Positions 51,867 through 61,537 of a stretch of 64,000 nucleotides of DNA are shown here, in pieces. The translations under genes and the position numbers were made by a program. Each line of letters opens with the position of its first letter. The stretch's first letter is position 1. The stretch is from positions 2,294,001 through 2,358,000 of the forward strand of contig NZ_AP027272.1 of assembly GCF_036322805.1 (NCBI RefSeq), in the 5' to 3' direction. The notes under the pieces were generated by a model that worked only from the letters and a program-made list of their open reading frames with translations, did no database searches and had not been told where the DNA came from. Origin of the DNA: Planctobacterium marinum (lineage in GTDB: Bacteria; Pseudomonadota; Gammaproteobacteria; Enterobacterales; Alteromonadaceae).

Positions 51867-54665
51867 TTATAACACCAATTTTGCGGCGCTGAGAATTTCC
51901 AGCATGGCACCCTCGATAGATAAGGTCGCTCTGTTGTCAATACTCAGGGTTGCGCCGCCACCTGTGATATTGACATCGGTAGCACTGCCGGTGAGGTTAA
52001 TTCCTGTACTACTGCCCGTTAAATTAAGAGATGTACTGCTGCCCGTTAGATTTAGTGAGCTACTGGAACCGGTCAAATTCAGGCCACTGCTTGAGCCGGT
52101 TAGTCCTAAATTACTCGAAGAGCCTGTCAATGACAGGCCACTACTAGCCCCGGTTAGGGATAAACTGGAAGTTGCACCGGTTAGTGACAAATTACTGGAT
52201 GCACCAGTTAATGAAAGACCCGCCTGAACGCCCGTTAAGCTTAGACTACTTGAGGTACTGGTTAAATTCAGTGAGGTGGACATGTTGGTAATACCAATAC
52301 TGCTGGACATGTCAGTAATAGAGATATTGTTAGACATCGTGGTGATGCCTATGCCGTTAGACATATCCGTAATGGAAATACTATTACTGGTGCCAGTGGT
52401 ACTCATACTGTTACTGGTGCCCAACGTACTAGTACTGTTGGAGGTTCCTACTGAACTGATACTCGTCGAGGTGCCAACGGTACTGTTACTTATTGTAGTC
52501 CCTACTGTGCTGGTACTCTCGCTGGTATCTATGGTGGAAATGCTAATAGAGCCACCGGTTTGGGTGGATTCTGAGAAGGTGCCGCCGGTTTGTACTGAGT
52601 AATTTTCAGACTTACCAATATGCAGGTTCTTGCTGTAGGTATTACCGTAAATCGCAGAGTCACTGTAATTGACGTATGCCATCATATCGCCGGGATCATC
52701 ACCCAAGTCGGCGCCAGCGCCCATACGAGAAATCGAATGGCTTCGCTCTGTCACCGAATAACCGTATGAGCTACTCTCAGAGTAGTTAACACTATTGTAG
52801 TTACCACTGTTCCGGTGTTTTTCTACAATGGTTCGGGCTTTGCTCAATGAGGTTGTGACGTTGGCTCCAAAGCTAATGCTGGTATTGTCACCGTAGCTGG
52901 TACTGTAATTATTGCCAACATTGGTGGAGCAGGTGTAGTCCTCGGGCATGATGGTTTTATTGCCCTTGTTCTGCATTATCTGGGTAACTTCCGGGATTTC
53001 ATTGTTATCCTGGCTGCGTGAAACGGTTACCCATGCACCGGTTTCCGGAATGGTTTGCATGTGCTCAGCAAGCTTAACCCAATGGATAGAGTCAGGATCA
53101 TCGATAAAGTTGACGTATATCCCACGACAGTTGAATTTTTGCTGACCGTTGTCATCGTATTGAAAGTCTTTTTTGTCGTAGGCAAAACCGTCTTTTTCCA
53201 GGTACTTCGCTGAGCTGCCTTCGTAATCTGTTTCCCCATCGTGATCCACCACCAGTGCGAGAATACTGCCTTGGTTTTCTTGTGGTGGAGTAAAGGGGGT
53301 TGCGAGGCCGTTTGCATCCATGGCCTGAAAAGTATTGGAATAGTCGCCAGCGGCGCTACCCTGATGTTGTACTTGTGTCGCAACAAACTCTAAGCCATCT
53401 AGTGTTGGACAAATCGGCATATCCGGGTCATCGTCATAGCGTTCTTTTACGATGAATTTGTGACCCGCTTTAAGCTCAGGGCATGATGACGAGCCTGAAA
53501 ACTCAAAGCGCGACGCCACCAGCCGGTTCATGTGCTCGTCGGTCAGGGTATTGATTTCTTTTTCTGATGCACCGTATTGCACCATGTTGAGAAACTCCAT
53601 ATTGAGTTTTTCTTTCTTGTTGGCCTTGTTGATGAACACTGGGGTGGCCATCGCGGTGTTTTGCGATTCCCAGGTAGCTTCTTTTTGAGCCAGTACGGTG
53701 GTGATCCCCGATGAGGTAAGGTTCTGCTTGTAACTAAACTGAGTGATGTAGTCATCCCGTTCCAGTGATTGCTGATGGGTGTAGCTCAGGTACAGCTCTT
53801 TCAAATCGTGGGTTTCTTCTACTTTGCCGGCATCATTAACTTTGTGTTTGTAAATACCGGTGTAGTAGGGTTGGTCGGTGATAATCATCTTGTGATGTTT
53901 ATCATCATGTTCAAAATAATAAAACAAACTGACTTTTTGCATCAGCTTGTTGAGAAAATCTAAATCGGTTTCACCCGCCTGTAACCAGTCTTGTTTGCGA
54001 TAACTGGCAAGCCCTCTAACCACTCTGGAAGGTTTCTTCTCCAATTCTTCTTTGTTGAACTCAATACTGTTTTCACTGAGGATCTCGATAATGACATCCA
54101 GAATCGTTTTTTGTGAGAAAAGACGGTAGTTGTTTTGCAGTGAAAGTTTAAATATTGCTGGTTTCAGGTTAGCGGTATATACACCGCGCTCAGCCATGGA
54201 GAAGTTACTGATTATGCCATTGAAATACAGTACCGGGCGGTCGTTGGGGTACTCTCCCTCGTACATGTCTTTTTGGGTCTCCGGCAGGCCCATGCGAATA
54301 CAGGCCTTGGCTCCTAAAATCTTTTGAAAGTCCAGTTTTTGAGAAGTAACACCGCCTTCACTTAGTAGAGAGCCATACTTACCCGCCAGTTCTTTTCCCC
54401 AAGGACTGTTGATGCCAGAAGAAAAATAGGTGTTGGCCCTGAGATTCAGAGTGAAATCAAACATTTGAGACAGGGACTCTTGACCAGAAAAATTCTGCAG
54501 TCGCAATGTCTGGTCATCGATAATGGTGCCGTCATCCAGCTCTATATAAAAATCCAGGCTACAGCGAGGAGCTGGCGGGGTATCTGCCTGTCGGGTGCCG
54601 GGATATTCTGTGTAATCAATTTTCTCTGCAATTTGGGTAGTGTTCTTTCCCGTGTTGAATTTCAC
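51867..54665 (-). CDS. vgrG: VgrG (TssI) spike protein with nonapeptide-repeat needle
   Basis: A 932-residue VgrG. It starts at GTG 54665 with GGGAGGACATCGC upstream, overlapping the tssG stop as GTGA. The gp27-like region (about 30-440) includes LDFYIELDDGTIIDDQTLRLQNFSGQE and WLQAGETDLDFLNKLMQKVSLFYYFEHDD. A gp5-like OB domain follows (RGIYVNFIDDPDSIHWVKL, PETGAWVTVSRSQDN). The C terminus is a needle of about 22 tandem nonapeptides (residues about 706-903) rich in Ser, Thr, Gly and Leu. There is no toxin domain after the needle. Confidence 0.93.
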   Translation of the reverse strand: MKFNTGKNTTQIAEKIDYTEYPGTRQADTPPAPRCSLDFYIELDDGTIIDDQTLRLQNFSGQESLSQMFDFTLNLRANTYFSSGINSPWGKELAGKYGSLLSEGGVTSQKLDFQKILGAKACIRMGLPETQKDMYEGEYPNDRPVLYFNGIISNFSMAERGVYTANLKPAIFKLSLQNNYRLFSQKTILDVIIEILSENSIEFNKEELEKKPSRVVRGLASYRKQDWLQAGETDLDFLNKLMQKVSLFYYFEHDDKHHKMIITDQPYYTGIYKHKVNDAGKVEETHDLKELYLSYTHQQSLERDDYITQFSYKQNLTSSGITTVLAQKEATWESQNTAMATPVFINKANKKEKLNMEFLNMVQYGASEKEINTLTDEHMNRLVASRFEFSGSSSCPELKAGHKFIVKERYDDDPDMPICPTLDGLEFVATQVQHQGSAAGDYSNTFQAMDANGLATPFTPPQENQGSILALVVDHDGETDYEGSSAKYLEKDGFAYDKKDFQYDDNGQQKFNCRGIYVNFIDDPDSIHWVKLAEHMQTIPETGAWVTVSRSQDNNEIPEVTQIMQNKGNKTIMPEDYTCSTNVGNNYSTSYGDNTSISFGANVTTSLSKARTIVEKHRNSGNYNSVNYSESSSYGYSVTERSHSISRMGAGADLGDDPGDMMAYVNYSDSAIYGNTYSKNLHIGKSENYSVQTGGTFSESTQTGGSISISTIDTSESTSTVGTTISNSTVGTSTSISSVGTSNSTSTLGTSNSMSTTGTSNSISITDMSNGIGITTMSNNISITDMSSSIGITNMSTSLNLTSTSSSLSLTGVQAGLSLTGASSNLSLTGATSSLSLTGASSGLSLTGSSSNLGLTGSSSGLNLTGSSSSLNLTGSSTSLNLTGSSTGINLTGSATDVNITGGGATLSIDNRATLSIEGAMLEILSAAKLVL
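51957..52550 (-). repeat. 27-bp tandem repeats coding 22 nonapeptides in vgrG
   Basis: Twenty-two consecutive 9-residue units within vgrG. Early units resemble SNSTSTLGT; later ones resemble SSGLNLTGS. Units are similar but not identical, so the array is ancient or selected at protein level rather than freshly amplified. It encodes the beta-helical needle. Confidence 0.85.
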
Positions 54666-55678
54666 GCGATGTCCTCCCAAAATTGATTTTTGAGCGTTGG
54701 GATCACCGTAAATTTAGGCAGATTCAATGTTTTACCCTGACCAACATCAGATTTTAGCCAGCTGGATTGCCCTAAAAACATTGAAGATTTTTGGCTGAGT
54801 TGCGATTTGGGTAAACATTCCCAATCCAGTTGTAGTCTGACGTCTATTTCGTAGCGACCATCGGTGAGGTAAGCGAGCATAGATTTTAGAACTTCGTGAA
54901 GATTGCCCTTGGGCATCAAACGACGGCATTGATCAATGTTTTTTAAAGTAAGCAATAACCCTATTTTTGCCTGGTTATCCCAGTGTTTTTTGCCCAAGCC
55001 AACACCTGAGCCTAAGCGAGCGTTGTCTTTCCCCAATCGGGTTTGCCAGGTTTCTGGTAATTTGCGCCAGCCACCCTTACAGGGTTCAATTTCTACTTTG
55101 CAATCGAACATACACTCAATGATTTGTTTCAATGATGAATAGTTTTGACGATTGCCAATTAACAGTGCAGAGAAAGTAAGTAACTTCTCTTGAGTAATGG
55201 GCAAGCGTTTGAATAAATCAAAAGTACTTAGCCCCGTTAGAGATTCCAAGATATTAAAGATTTCACTGTTGATACTGATGTCGTTAAACAGCATCGGATC
55301 CAGCTGCTTTTTGATATCAAATAACAGATGCAACAGGCGATTATTGAACAAATCCAGGAACGCTTCTGGGCCTCGATTACCACGCGACTTTTGTTCCAGC
55401 AACAAATCGTTGTATACGTCGGGCAGTGGGCCTTGCTGGCCCGTTAGCGCATAGCCATTTACCTTAACTTCGGTAACCTGTTCATCGGATTTCAGGTTGG
55501 CGATGAAATTGGGCATAAATGCCTGTTCGTTGACCGCTTTATATCTTATTTGTGGGATACCTTCTTCTTCCCGTACAACACACTCAAGTACGCGAATCGC
55601 TTGATAAAAATTGAATTCTTCTGCCTGACCTGTTAACAGATCTAGGCAAGATATTTGTGACCGCTCAGGGGTTTCCAC
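54662..55678 (-). CDS. tssG: Type VI secretion baseplate protein TssG
   Basis: A 338-residue TssG. Typical parts are FNFYQAIRVLECV near the start, FLDLFNNRLLHLLF and PKFTVIPTLKNQ at the end. The start codon is GTG at 55678 with AAGGTTTATCA upstream. It overlaps tssF by 37 bp and vgrG by 4 bp. Confidence 0.94.
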   Translation of the reverse strand: METPERSQISCLDLLTGQAEEFNFYQAIRVLECVVREEEGIPQIRYKAVNEQAFMPNFIANLKSDEQVTEVKVNGYALTGQQGPLPDVYNDLLLEQKSRGNRGPEAFLDLFNNRLLHLLFDIKKQLDPMLFNDISINSEIFNILESLTGLSTFDLFKRLPITQEKLLTFSALLIGNRQNYSSLKQIIECMFDCKVEIEPCKGGWRKLPETWQTRLGKDNARLGSGVGLGKKHWDNQAKIGLLLTLKNIDQCRRLMPKGNLHEVLKSMLAYLTDGRYEIDVRLQLDWECLPKSQLSQKSSMFLGQSSWLKSDVGQGKTLNLPKFTVIPTLKNQFWEDIA

Positions 55679-57471
55679 TGATAAACCTTCTTATTGCCGA
55701 CCATTAATTCCAGTCGGACGAACGAGTTGATATGGGCAAACAATGCCAAAAACTGGTTTAATACAGAGCCGAATAAAATCATGCTGCTGCCTTCAAACTT
55801 ACGACCGTATAGGGTGAGTTTGAAGTTAACGCCATGATAGTAGCCTCGCCAACCACTTTTTTGAACCGGAAACATATCATTTTCAGCTGTAAAATTTTCA
55901 ATGCTCTCGATTTGGCGCTGTGCAACGTTGTTGTCTTTGCCGGCATAAAGGTTAAGAATAGACGTCAGTGAGTCTTGTGCTAGTTTGGGGTCAGTTAAGG
56001 ACACATAGTACAAGGACAGGTGAGAAAGCACCTTCCACATGTGTTCTGAGTTGGCCTTTTGCGAGCGATATCGGGTAGGGCGGGTAAGTAGTTTGGCCGA
56101 CTTAATCGGTGAACTGCCAATAACCGAGAACTCCTGTCCAATATTAAATAGTTCACTCCAGGTGCGATTACAGCAAAGTGTCTCTGCGTAAAGCGTTTCG
56201 CCTATGGGCACGTCTCTTACAAAGGCTTCACTAAATACCGACAACCAGGTTTCCGTGCCGGGTGTCTTGGTTTTGTGGCTGGCCTCTGTTTGCGCTAACC
56301 AGCGAAAGTCTGAATCTTTGTGATCACTTCTTACAATAGAAAAATAAGGTTGTAGTTCTTTAGATTCGCCGCGGCGATTCATGGAAAACACTTTGTCAAC
56401 GCGATATATCTCAAGACAGTCGTAGTTTTCTCTGCTGGGGAACAGCTTGTAACGATAGTCTTTGTGAGTAAGCGGTAATGGTTCAGAGGTCTTCTTAAAC
56501 AGATTTACCACAGGTATACAGTTGAGTTTTAAACTGTTGCGCGACAGGTTGATATTCTTTGGAACCGGCTCATCAAATACCAGCATCAAACGCAGAGATT
56601 GATTGAACTGTACTTGCTCCATACCATCCACTTCGAAAAACAAGAATTTTTCTGGGAAGTGGAAGTAGTCAAATAACAGTGAATAACCTAAGTCTTGCTG
56701 ATTTGTGCAAGGCATAGTGCGTTCGTCGTCTTCATAGCCACAGAATTTGAGGTTGTCCTTGCCCAGCGTTGCCACCCGTTCATTATTAGCGTCGTATACA
56801 ACGGCACCGACAAAACCTTTGGCAAGGACATTATAAAACTGGTGCTTGGCGTTATCATCGAGATTAATGAAAAAACGCAGCGGCTTTTTCATCATCAAGC
56901 CATCTGCTGCCGCCTCTGGTGAAGGCACCAGGTTAATATCAATAATTGATTGGCCAGTTTTAAAGTGATTGCGAATGTAGTCTTCCTGATTTATGGGAAA
57001 CTTAGCAATACTGTTAACCTTGAGAGGCCACAAGTTAACGGGATGACAGGAAGAAAAACGGCACTGGTTTAAACGTGCGGTCGCTTCCGTTTTACCGGTG
57101 ACGTTTATGGGTTCAAATTGACGTTGGCCATTGAACAAATAGCCGTTGTCAAAATCGGCAGAAAAACCATCAACATCGCATTCCATGATCGCCATGGAGG
57201 GAATTGATGATACAAGCTGAGGGTAGAGTTGTTGCAATAGAATCGCTGGAAGCTGTTTAGTCTCTGCTTCCATATTTTGGCGCAGGCGACTGGTCATCCA
57301 AGCGAAAGATTGCAACAGTAGCTCAATGTGCGGATCTCTGGATTTGCCTTGGTTAAGCGCCAGTTCGTCTGCAATGGCGGGATAATCGCGGGCAAACTCT
57401 AAGGCGTCACTGCGCAATTCAGCCAGCTCAGATTTAAAATAATCTGTTAGTTGATCTCGTGAGTTGCTCAT
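55642..57471 (-). CDS. tssF: Type VI secretion baseplate protein TssF
   Basis: A 609-residue TssF. It starts with a segment typical of the family, LTDYFKSELAELRSDALEFARDYPAIADEL, and has DPHIELLLQSFAWMTSRLRQ. It ends in GSSMILFGSVLNQFLALFAHINSFVRLELM, also typical. It overlaps tssE by one base (TAATG). Confidence 0.96.
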   Translation of the reverse strand: MSNSRDQLTDYFKSELAELRSDALEFARDYPAIADELALNQGKSRDPHIELLLQSFAWMTSRLRQNMEAETKQLPAILLQQLYPQLVSSIPSMAIMECDVDGFSADFDNGYLFNGQRQFEPINVTGKTEATARLNQCRFSSCHPVNLWPLKVNSIAKFPINQEDYIRNHFKTGQSIIDINLVPSPEAAADGLMMKKPLRFFINLDDNAKHQFYNVLAKGFVGAVVYDANNERVATLGKDNLKFCGYEDDERTMPCTNQQDLGYSLLFDYFHFPEKFLFFEVDGMEQVQFNQSLRLMLVFDEPVPKNINLSRNSLKLNCIPVVNLFKKTSEPLPLTHKDYRYKLFPSRENYDCLEIYRVDKVFSMNRRGESKELQPYFSIVRSDHKDSDFRWLAQTEASHKTKTPGTETWLSVFSEAFVRDVPIGETLYAETLCCNRTWSELFNIGQEFSVIGSSPIKSAKLLTRPTRYRSQKANSEHMWKVLSHLSLYYVSLTDPKLAQDSLTSILNLYAGKDNNVAQRQIESIENFTAENDMFPVQKSGWRGYYHGVNFKLTLYGRKFEGSSMILFGSVLNQFLALFAHINSFVRLELMVGNKKVYQWKPLSGHKYLA

Positions 57472-57887
57472 TACTTAACTCCAGCGACGCTCAGGGTATG
57501 ACTAAAGTCCTCTCTTACATCTGCTACTTTAATTTGACCTGATACCGCTATTCTCTTAGGACTTAGCGGATTTTTGTTGCCTGTCAGGCTAACTTTGGGA
57601 TTGATAATTCGTGGCTCGTAGTTCTTAACCATTTCGAGTACTTGCTCCATCAGCAGGGTACTGTCTTGACTGTTAGCTGCGTAGTCTACCGGACTATCAA
57701 TGCCAAAGTTAAGTATCGATTTCTCACCTTTATGACCTTTTCTAACGCCATCAAACCAAGAACGACCCGATACTAAACGTTGAAGCTCCTCTCTGATCGA
57801 CTCCCGCAGGACACTCATTTTGCCAAAGGTATCCTCTGGCATTTTGAGGTCAGGCTGACAAAGCCGATCAAAGAGAAAGCGACGCAT
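57471..57887 (-). CDS. tssE: Type VI secretion baseplate protein TssE (gp25-like)
   Basis: A 138-residue gp25/lysozyme-like baseplate protein. RESIREELQRLVSGRSW and NFGIDSPVDYAA are the gp25-family features; VRKGHKGEKSI lies between. It overlaps hcp by one base and tssF by one base, so translation is coupled. Confidence 0.94.
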   Translation of the reverse strand: MRRFLFDRLCQPDLKMPEDTFGKMSVLRESIREELQRLVSGRSWFDGVRKGHKGEKSILNFGIDSPVDYAANSQDSTLLMEQVLEMVKNYEPRIINPKVSLTGNKNPLSPKRIAVSGQIKVADVREDFSHTLSVAGVK

Positions 57888-58432
57888 TACATTGGTCCTC
57901 TGTTACGCGCCACGCTCCAGCTGTATACAAAGCTACCGGTGATCTGAGCTTGACTGTCTTGATGCGAAGTCGTCCACTCGATATCGGTAAAGTTAAGCGT
58001 GATTTGCTCAGTAGCCATGTCATTTGGATGTGACTGGGCTTCTACTGAACTGATCATGCAGTTATACAGTTTAACGGTCATGATATTACCGATGATTGAG
58101 TTACCGTCACCATCCATATTTGCGTTGCGGCAAAGGAAGATTTGAGTCGGCTCAGAACCGTCATCAATCGGCGCTGCTGACAAGCAATGCTTGTACAAAA
58201 GCGGAGATGTTTTATCCAGGTACTTAACCGCCGTAATATCATTTAAGTTTGGACGACCTGATGTACGCGCTGCGTTACTCACGTCGGTTGTCATTTGCTG
58301 TTTCATGCCGAAGTGCATGGATACCAGTTCAATACAACCCGACAGATCATCACCTGCGTCTACCAGCTCACCATCAATTAAGCTGGCGCCAGCAAGGTCT
58401 TCCAAACCTGGTTTTAATAATACTAAATCCAT
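57887..58432 (-). CDS. hcp: Hcp (TssD) tube protein
   Basis: A 181-residue Hcp forming the inner tube. Typical stretches are CIELVSMHFGMKQQMT, DITAVKYLDKTSPLLYKHCLSAAPI and MTVKLYNCMISSVEAQSHPND followed by the ITLNFTDIEWT strand. AGAGGAAATCGTT precedes the ATG. It follows the sheath gene closely; no toxin extension is present. Confidence 0.94.
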   Translation of the reverse strand: MDLVLLKPGLEDLAGASLIDGELVDAGDDLSGCIELVSMHFGMKQQMTTDVSNAARTSGRPNLNDITAVKYLDKTSPLLYKHCLSAAPIDDGSEPTQIFLCRNANMDGDGNSIIGNIMTVKLYNCMISSVEAQSHPNDMATEQITLNFTDIEWTTSHQDSQAQITGSFVYSWSVARNRGPM

Positions 58433-58455
58433 AACGATTTCCTCTTAACTAGTTA

Positions 58456-60549
58456 TCAGGAAGGAAGATCTGCAACCAGTCGAATCGACGTGGATAGTTC
58501 TTCTAACTGAAAATGGGGTTTCAGGAATACTGTCGCTCTGTAGGCGCCTGGCTTTCCTGGTACATCAGTTACATCGATACGTGCTTCACGTAACGGATAC
58601 TTAGCCTTAATGTGCTGGGGCGGCGTATCGTCTAGCAGTACGTATTGTGCGATCCAGGTGTTTAGATAGTTCTCAACGTTTTGTCGCGTCATGAAGCTAC
58701 CGATCTTTTCACGCATGATGACTTTGATGTAATGAGCAAATCGCGATGCAGACATTACGTATGGCAGCATTGATGAGATGCGCGCATTCGCAGTGGCTGA
58801 ATCAGTCAGATACATCTTAGGTTTGTTGGTGCTTTGTCCACCAAAGAATGCAGCCTTATTAGTGCCCTTACAGTGACAAATTGCCATAAAGCCTAAGTCG
58901 TTAAGCTCTTTCTCACGACGGTCGGTGATAGCTACCTGAGTAGGGCAGTTCAATTCGACGTCGCCGCTTTCGGTTTCAAATGTGTAAGCAGGTAAACCTT
59001 CTACCAAACCACCACCTTCAACACCGCGAATAGCAGCTGTCCAGCCGTGTAGGGAGAACGCATTTGTAATACGCTGACCTAAGATATAGGCGGGGTTACT
59101 CCACAAAATCTTACGGGCGTCTACTTGCTTAAGCGTCTTCTCTGTTGAGTTGCCATCTTCGTCGGTATCGACCAGGGTTACTGCGACATCTTCATCGAAG
59201 TAAATGCCTTCAACCGGGTTGTTTTCATGATGGTACGGCAGACGCATCATAACTTTAGGCAAGGTTAGTGTTACGTAGCGAGAATCTTCACTTTCGCGGA
59301 ATGCGCGCCATTGAATTAATTCAGCACTCTCAAATAACTTGCTTAAGTCGCGAGGTTTGTAAAGGTTTGAGAAATCATCCATATCGAATAATTTCGCATA
59401 AGCTGATGCAATGAATGGTGCGTGAGCTGCAGCAGCAACACCTGAAATCATTTCCAGGAATTTAATGTCGCGTGCAGTACGACCAAATTCAAAGTCACCT
59501 AACAATACGCTGTAGGGTTCGCCACCGAAGGTACCGTATTCTTCTTCATAAATGATTTTGAATAGGGCGCTTTGGTCAAACTCAACCGCTTTATCCAAAT
59601 CTTTGAACAAATCCTCATAAGACACGTTCAACAGGCGGATTTTAAGCTTGTTGTTAGTTTCTGTGTTCATTACCAGAAAGTGCAAACCTCTCCAGCTGCC
59701 TTCCAGCGTCTGAAAATCATCGTGATGAATGATTAGGTTAAGTTGCTTGCTGATAGTGACATCTTTTTCAGCGATACGATGAGTCAACATACCACCATGG
59801 TTGTAATCCGGATTGTCACCTGTTGGGATCAAATCGTCTTTCACCATGATTTGCTCAACATATTCTGCAATCAGTTCAACTGCATAGGGTTTTTGAGCAT
59901 CTTCAAGAATCATCTGGCCTTCGCTTAGCATGCGAGCCATGGTTTGACCGTCTTCTAGTTCTGCAGCGTATGCTTCTAGAACCGCAGCCTCATAAGCTGC
60001 CTGGTCAATTTTGCCCGCTGCACGCTCAGTGCGAGCAGTCTCTACAGCTTCTTTGGCACCAGCAACTGAAGCTTTTAACGCATCGCCTTTTTCAGAATCT
60101 GATAACAGTTCTGACAGGATGCCATTAAGGCCATCGTTACCATCCAACTTAGCCATAAAGTCACGCAAGCGGCTACGCTCAAGGTAGATTGCATTGAGTT
60201 TAGGTACTCGTTGAACAACGACTACAGGATCAAAGTCGTCGATGTGCATGAAAGGCACATTAACAGACAATTCGCCTGACTCGTCTGGAAGTGTATTCGG
60301 TACACTGAATTTCACTCGAGGTTCGATTGACTCAAGTACCTTGTTGAAGTTATCGCGATCAATCTGAACCATTTTACGGTCCCTGAGAGGGGGTAAAACT
60401 TTATCAGATTTTGCAGAAAGAGGAGCAATAACACCCACGATAAATGGGATCTCCTTTTTCTCCAACGCGCCGCCCGTTTCTACGTCATAGGTAATTTGTA
60501 CCCGAGGTGGGCGAACCCTGCTTAGTTTATGTTGTATGCTATTCGACAT
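58456..60549 (-). CDS. tssBC: Single-chain type VI sheath protein, TssB-TssC (VipA-VipB) fusion
   Basis: A 697-residue protein joining both sheath subunits without a stop. Residues 1 to about 150 are TssB ([60 protein letters not shown]). About 150-205 is an Ala/Glu-rich, predicted helical linker. From about 205 onward is a full TssC ([79 protein letters not shown]). The length is about TssB plus TssC plus a short linker. GGAGG lies eight bases before the ATG. No separate tssB or tssC is in the window. Confidence 0.93.
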   Translation of the reverse strand: MSNSIQHKLSRVRPPRVQITYDVETGGALEKKEIPFIVGVIAPLSAKSDKVLPPLRDRKMVQIDRDNFNKVLESIEPRVKFSVPNTLPDESGELSVNVPFMHIDDFDPVVVVQRVPKLNAIYLERSRLRDFMAKLDGNDGLNGILSELLSDSEKGDALKASVAGAKEAVETARTERAAGKIDQAAYEAAVLEAYAAELEDGQTMARMLSEGQMILEDAQKPYAVELIAEYVEQIMVKDDLIPTGDNPDYNHGGMLTHRIAEKDVTISKQLNLIIHHDDFQTLEGSWRGLHFLVMNTETNNKLKIRLLNVSYEDLFKDLDKAVEFDQSALFKIIYEEEYGTFGGEPYSVLLGDFEFGRTARDIKFLEMISGVAAAAHAPFIASAYAKLFDMDDFSNLYKPRDLSKLFESAELIQWRAFRESEDSRYVTLTLPKVMMRLPYHHENNPVEGIYFDEDVAVTLVDTDEDGNSTEKTLKQVDARKILWSNPAYILGQRITNAFSLHGWTAAIRGVEGGGLVEGLPAYTFETESGDVELNCPTQVAITDRREKELNDLGFMAICHCKGTNKAAFFGGQSTNKPKMYLTDSATANARISSMLPYVMSASRFAHYIKVIMREKIGSFMTRQNVENYLNTWIAQYVLLDDTPPQHIKAKYPLREARIDVTDVPGKPGAYRATVFLKPHFQLEELSTSIRLVADLPS

Positions 60550-60596
60550 TCGACTAGCCTCCGTTGATAAAAATTAAGCGTTAATTCGTTTAGCTA

Positions 60597-60845
60597 CTAA
60601 TGTAGCGCCTCTCGAACATAGATAACGCGCCCTCCATATACTCTTTTGTGCAGTTCCCCTTCCAGGACCAACATTTCAAGAGCCTCCATAACCAGATCCC
60701 TGGCGTTGTTCATACTTTGTTTGGTTATCCACCAACTCGCGATACCTTCGACTGTGTCTCCGGCATGCGGATTGCCACGGAAGTATTCCCTAATGTCCTT
60801 GGCAATGCTTTCTACTTTGACCGGTTGTGATGCCATATCTCTCAT
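60597..60845 (-). CDS. Small hypothetical protein at the head of the T6SS operon
   Basis: An 82-residue (from ATG 60845) or up to 101-residue (from TTG 60902 or ATG 60890) protein. The later half (GDTVEGIASWWITKQSMNNARDLVMEALEMLVLEGELHKRVYGGRVIYV) resembles a small winged-helix fold. A sigma54-like element covers 60886-60901, which would leave only starts downstream of it on the mRNA; 60845 is chosen for that reason, with low certainty. It lies 47 bp before tssBC. The function is unknown. Confidence 0.6.
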   Translation of the reverse strand: MRDMASQPVKVESIAKDIREYFRGNPHAGDTVEGIASWWITKQSMNNARDLVMEALEMLVLEGELHKRVYGGRVIYVREALH

Positions 60846-60885
60846 CCACTTGTTCGTTAATTCAGGACTGTCCGACAAAATAGAG

Positions 60886-60901
60886 CGCATTATGCGTGCC
60901 A
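60886..60901 (-). promoter_or_regulatory. Candidate sigma54 (-24/-12) promoter of the T6SS operon
   Basis: On the minus strand TGGCAC-GCATA-ATGCG. GG and GC are ten bases apart, as required, and TGGCAC is exact; the -12 box has one change from TTGC. A transcript would start near 60876, upstream of the small gene and tssBC. A sigma54 activator gene lies upstream at 61538-62923. Confidence 0.55.
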
Positions 60902-60971
60902 ACTTTAAATGTCTTTTAAGTTGTTGATATATAATGTTTTTTGAATTGTGGAGAAAACCCTTGTAGGGGTA

Positions 60972-60987
60972 TTTTGCCCTGGCAAAA
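60972..60987. promoter_or_regulatory. Palindrome, candidate enhancer site for the sigma54 activator
   Basis: TTTTGCC-CT-GGCAAAA, arms fully complementary. It lies about 100 bp upstream of the predicted start site of the sigma54 candidate promoter, the usual distance for activator binding. Confidence 0.45.
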
Positions 60988-61487
60988 ATTAACTAATTGC
61001 TCTGCAGTACAGATAAACTAAGGGCATAGCTCAATCCAGGGTAAATCAGACACACGTGGCGGTTTGGCCCTAAACATTCATACAGGGGTTTGTAGTATAA
61101 ATGACCAGGTTACGCGTAATCATTTCAAATGACTAATTCTAAGGGCGTTATAGATAAGTGACTGTATTGCCTGGGATTAAGGAATATTCTTTACTGAATT
61201 GCGCATCTGCTAACTGCGGTTACCATGCTGGTTTTTTATTTGGAATTTATTGCTTGGGTAGAATTGCCCGGATATGTTCGCAAAGCCCTGGTCGGTTGTT
61301 GAGCCTCATTAACGCGCTTGGGTTTATTTGTATTGGTTTATGCTTTTGAGTATACACAGACCTGCGGGTGAGCCTCTGAATCACAACAAACAGAAAGGTC
61401 AGGATTAATTGTGCATGTTAGATTGCTTCAAGGACCAAGCCACAAGGAAGTTTTCACCAATAGATTGGCAGCTTATTATCCGGGATA

Positions 61488-61518
61488 AATAAAGAAGGCG
61501 TGATGAAGAGCACGCCTT
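61488..61518 (-). terminator. Terminator of the sigma54 activator gene
   Basis: AAGGCGTG (61495-61502) pairs with CACGCCTT (61511-61518). On the minus strand it is followed by CTTTATTTA. It begins about 20 bp after the stop. Confidence 0.75.
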
Positions 61519-61537
61519 TGATGAGGTGGTACAGGTA

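Larger units (their letters stand above)
60903..61537. other. 635-bp regulatory interval upstream of the T6SS operon
   Basis: No credible gene. It contains a 16-bp palindrome TTTTGCCCTGGCAAAA (60972-60987) with complementary 7-base arms, TTACGCGTAA (61110-61119), CATTTCAAATG (61121-61131) and, at the far end, the terminator of the activator gene. Confidence 0.6.

Noticed and set aside
51957-52550. CRISPR-like regular array
   Set aside because: The 27-bp period is continuous without unique spacers and is in frame within vgrG, so it is a coding tandem repeat.
51904-52602. Long plus-strand frames opposite the vgrG repeat region
   Set aside because: They mirror the nonapeptide repeats of vgrG on the other strand (Pro/Val/Leu-rich low-complexity products). 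They lack ribosome-binding sites; vgrG itself explains the openness.
60976-61002. Plus-strand TGGCA...TTGCT as a sigma54 promoter
   Set aside because: The distance between the GG and GC elements is too long for sigma54, and it points away from the operon.
61158-61349. 63-residue plus-strand frame upstream of the T6SS operon
   Set aside because: No ribosome-binding site, no similarity recognised and it lies in the regulatory interval; likely chance.
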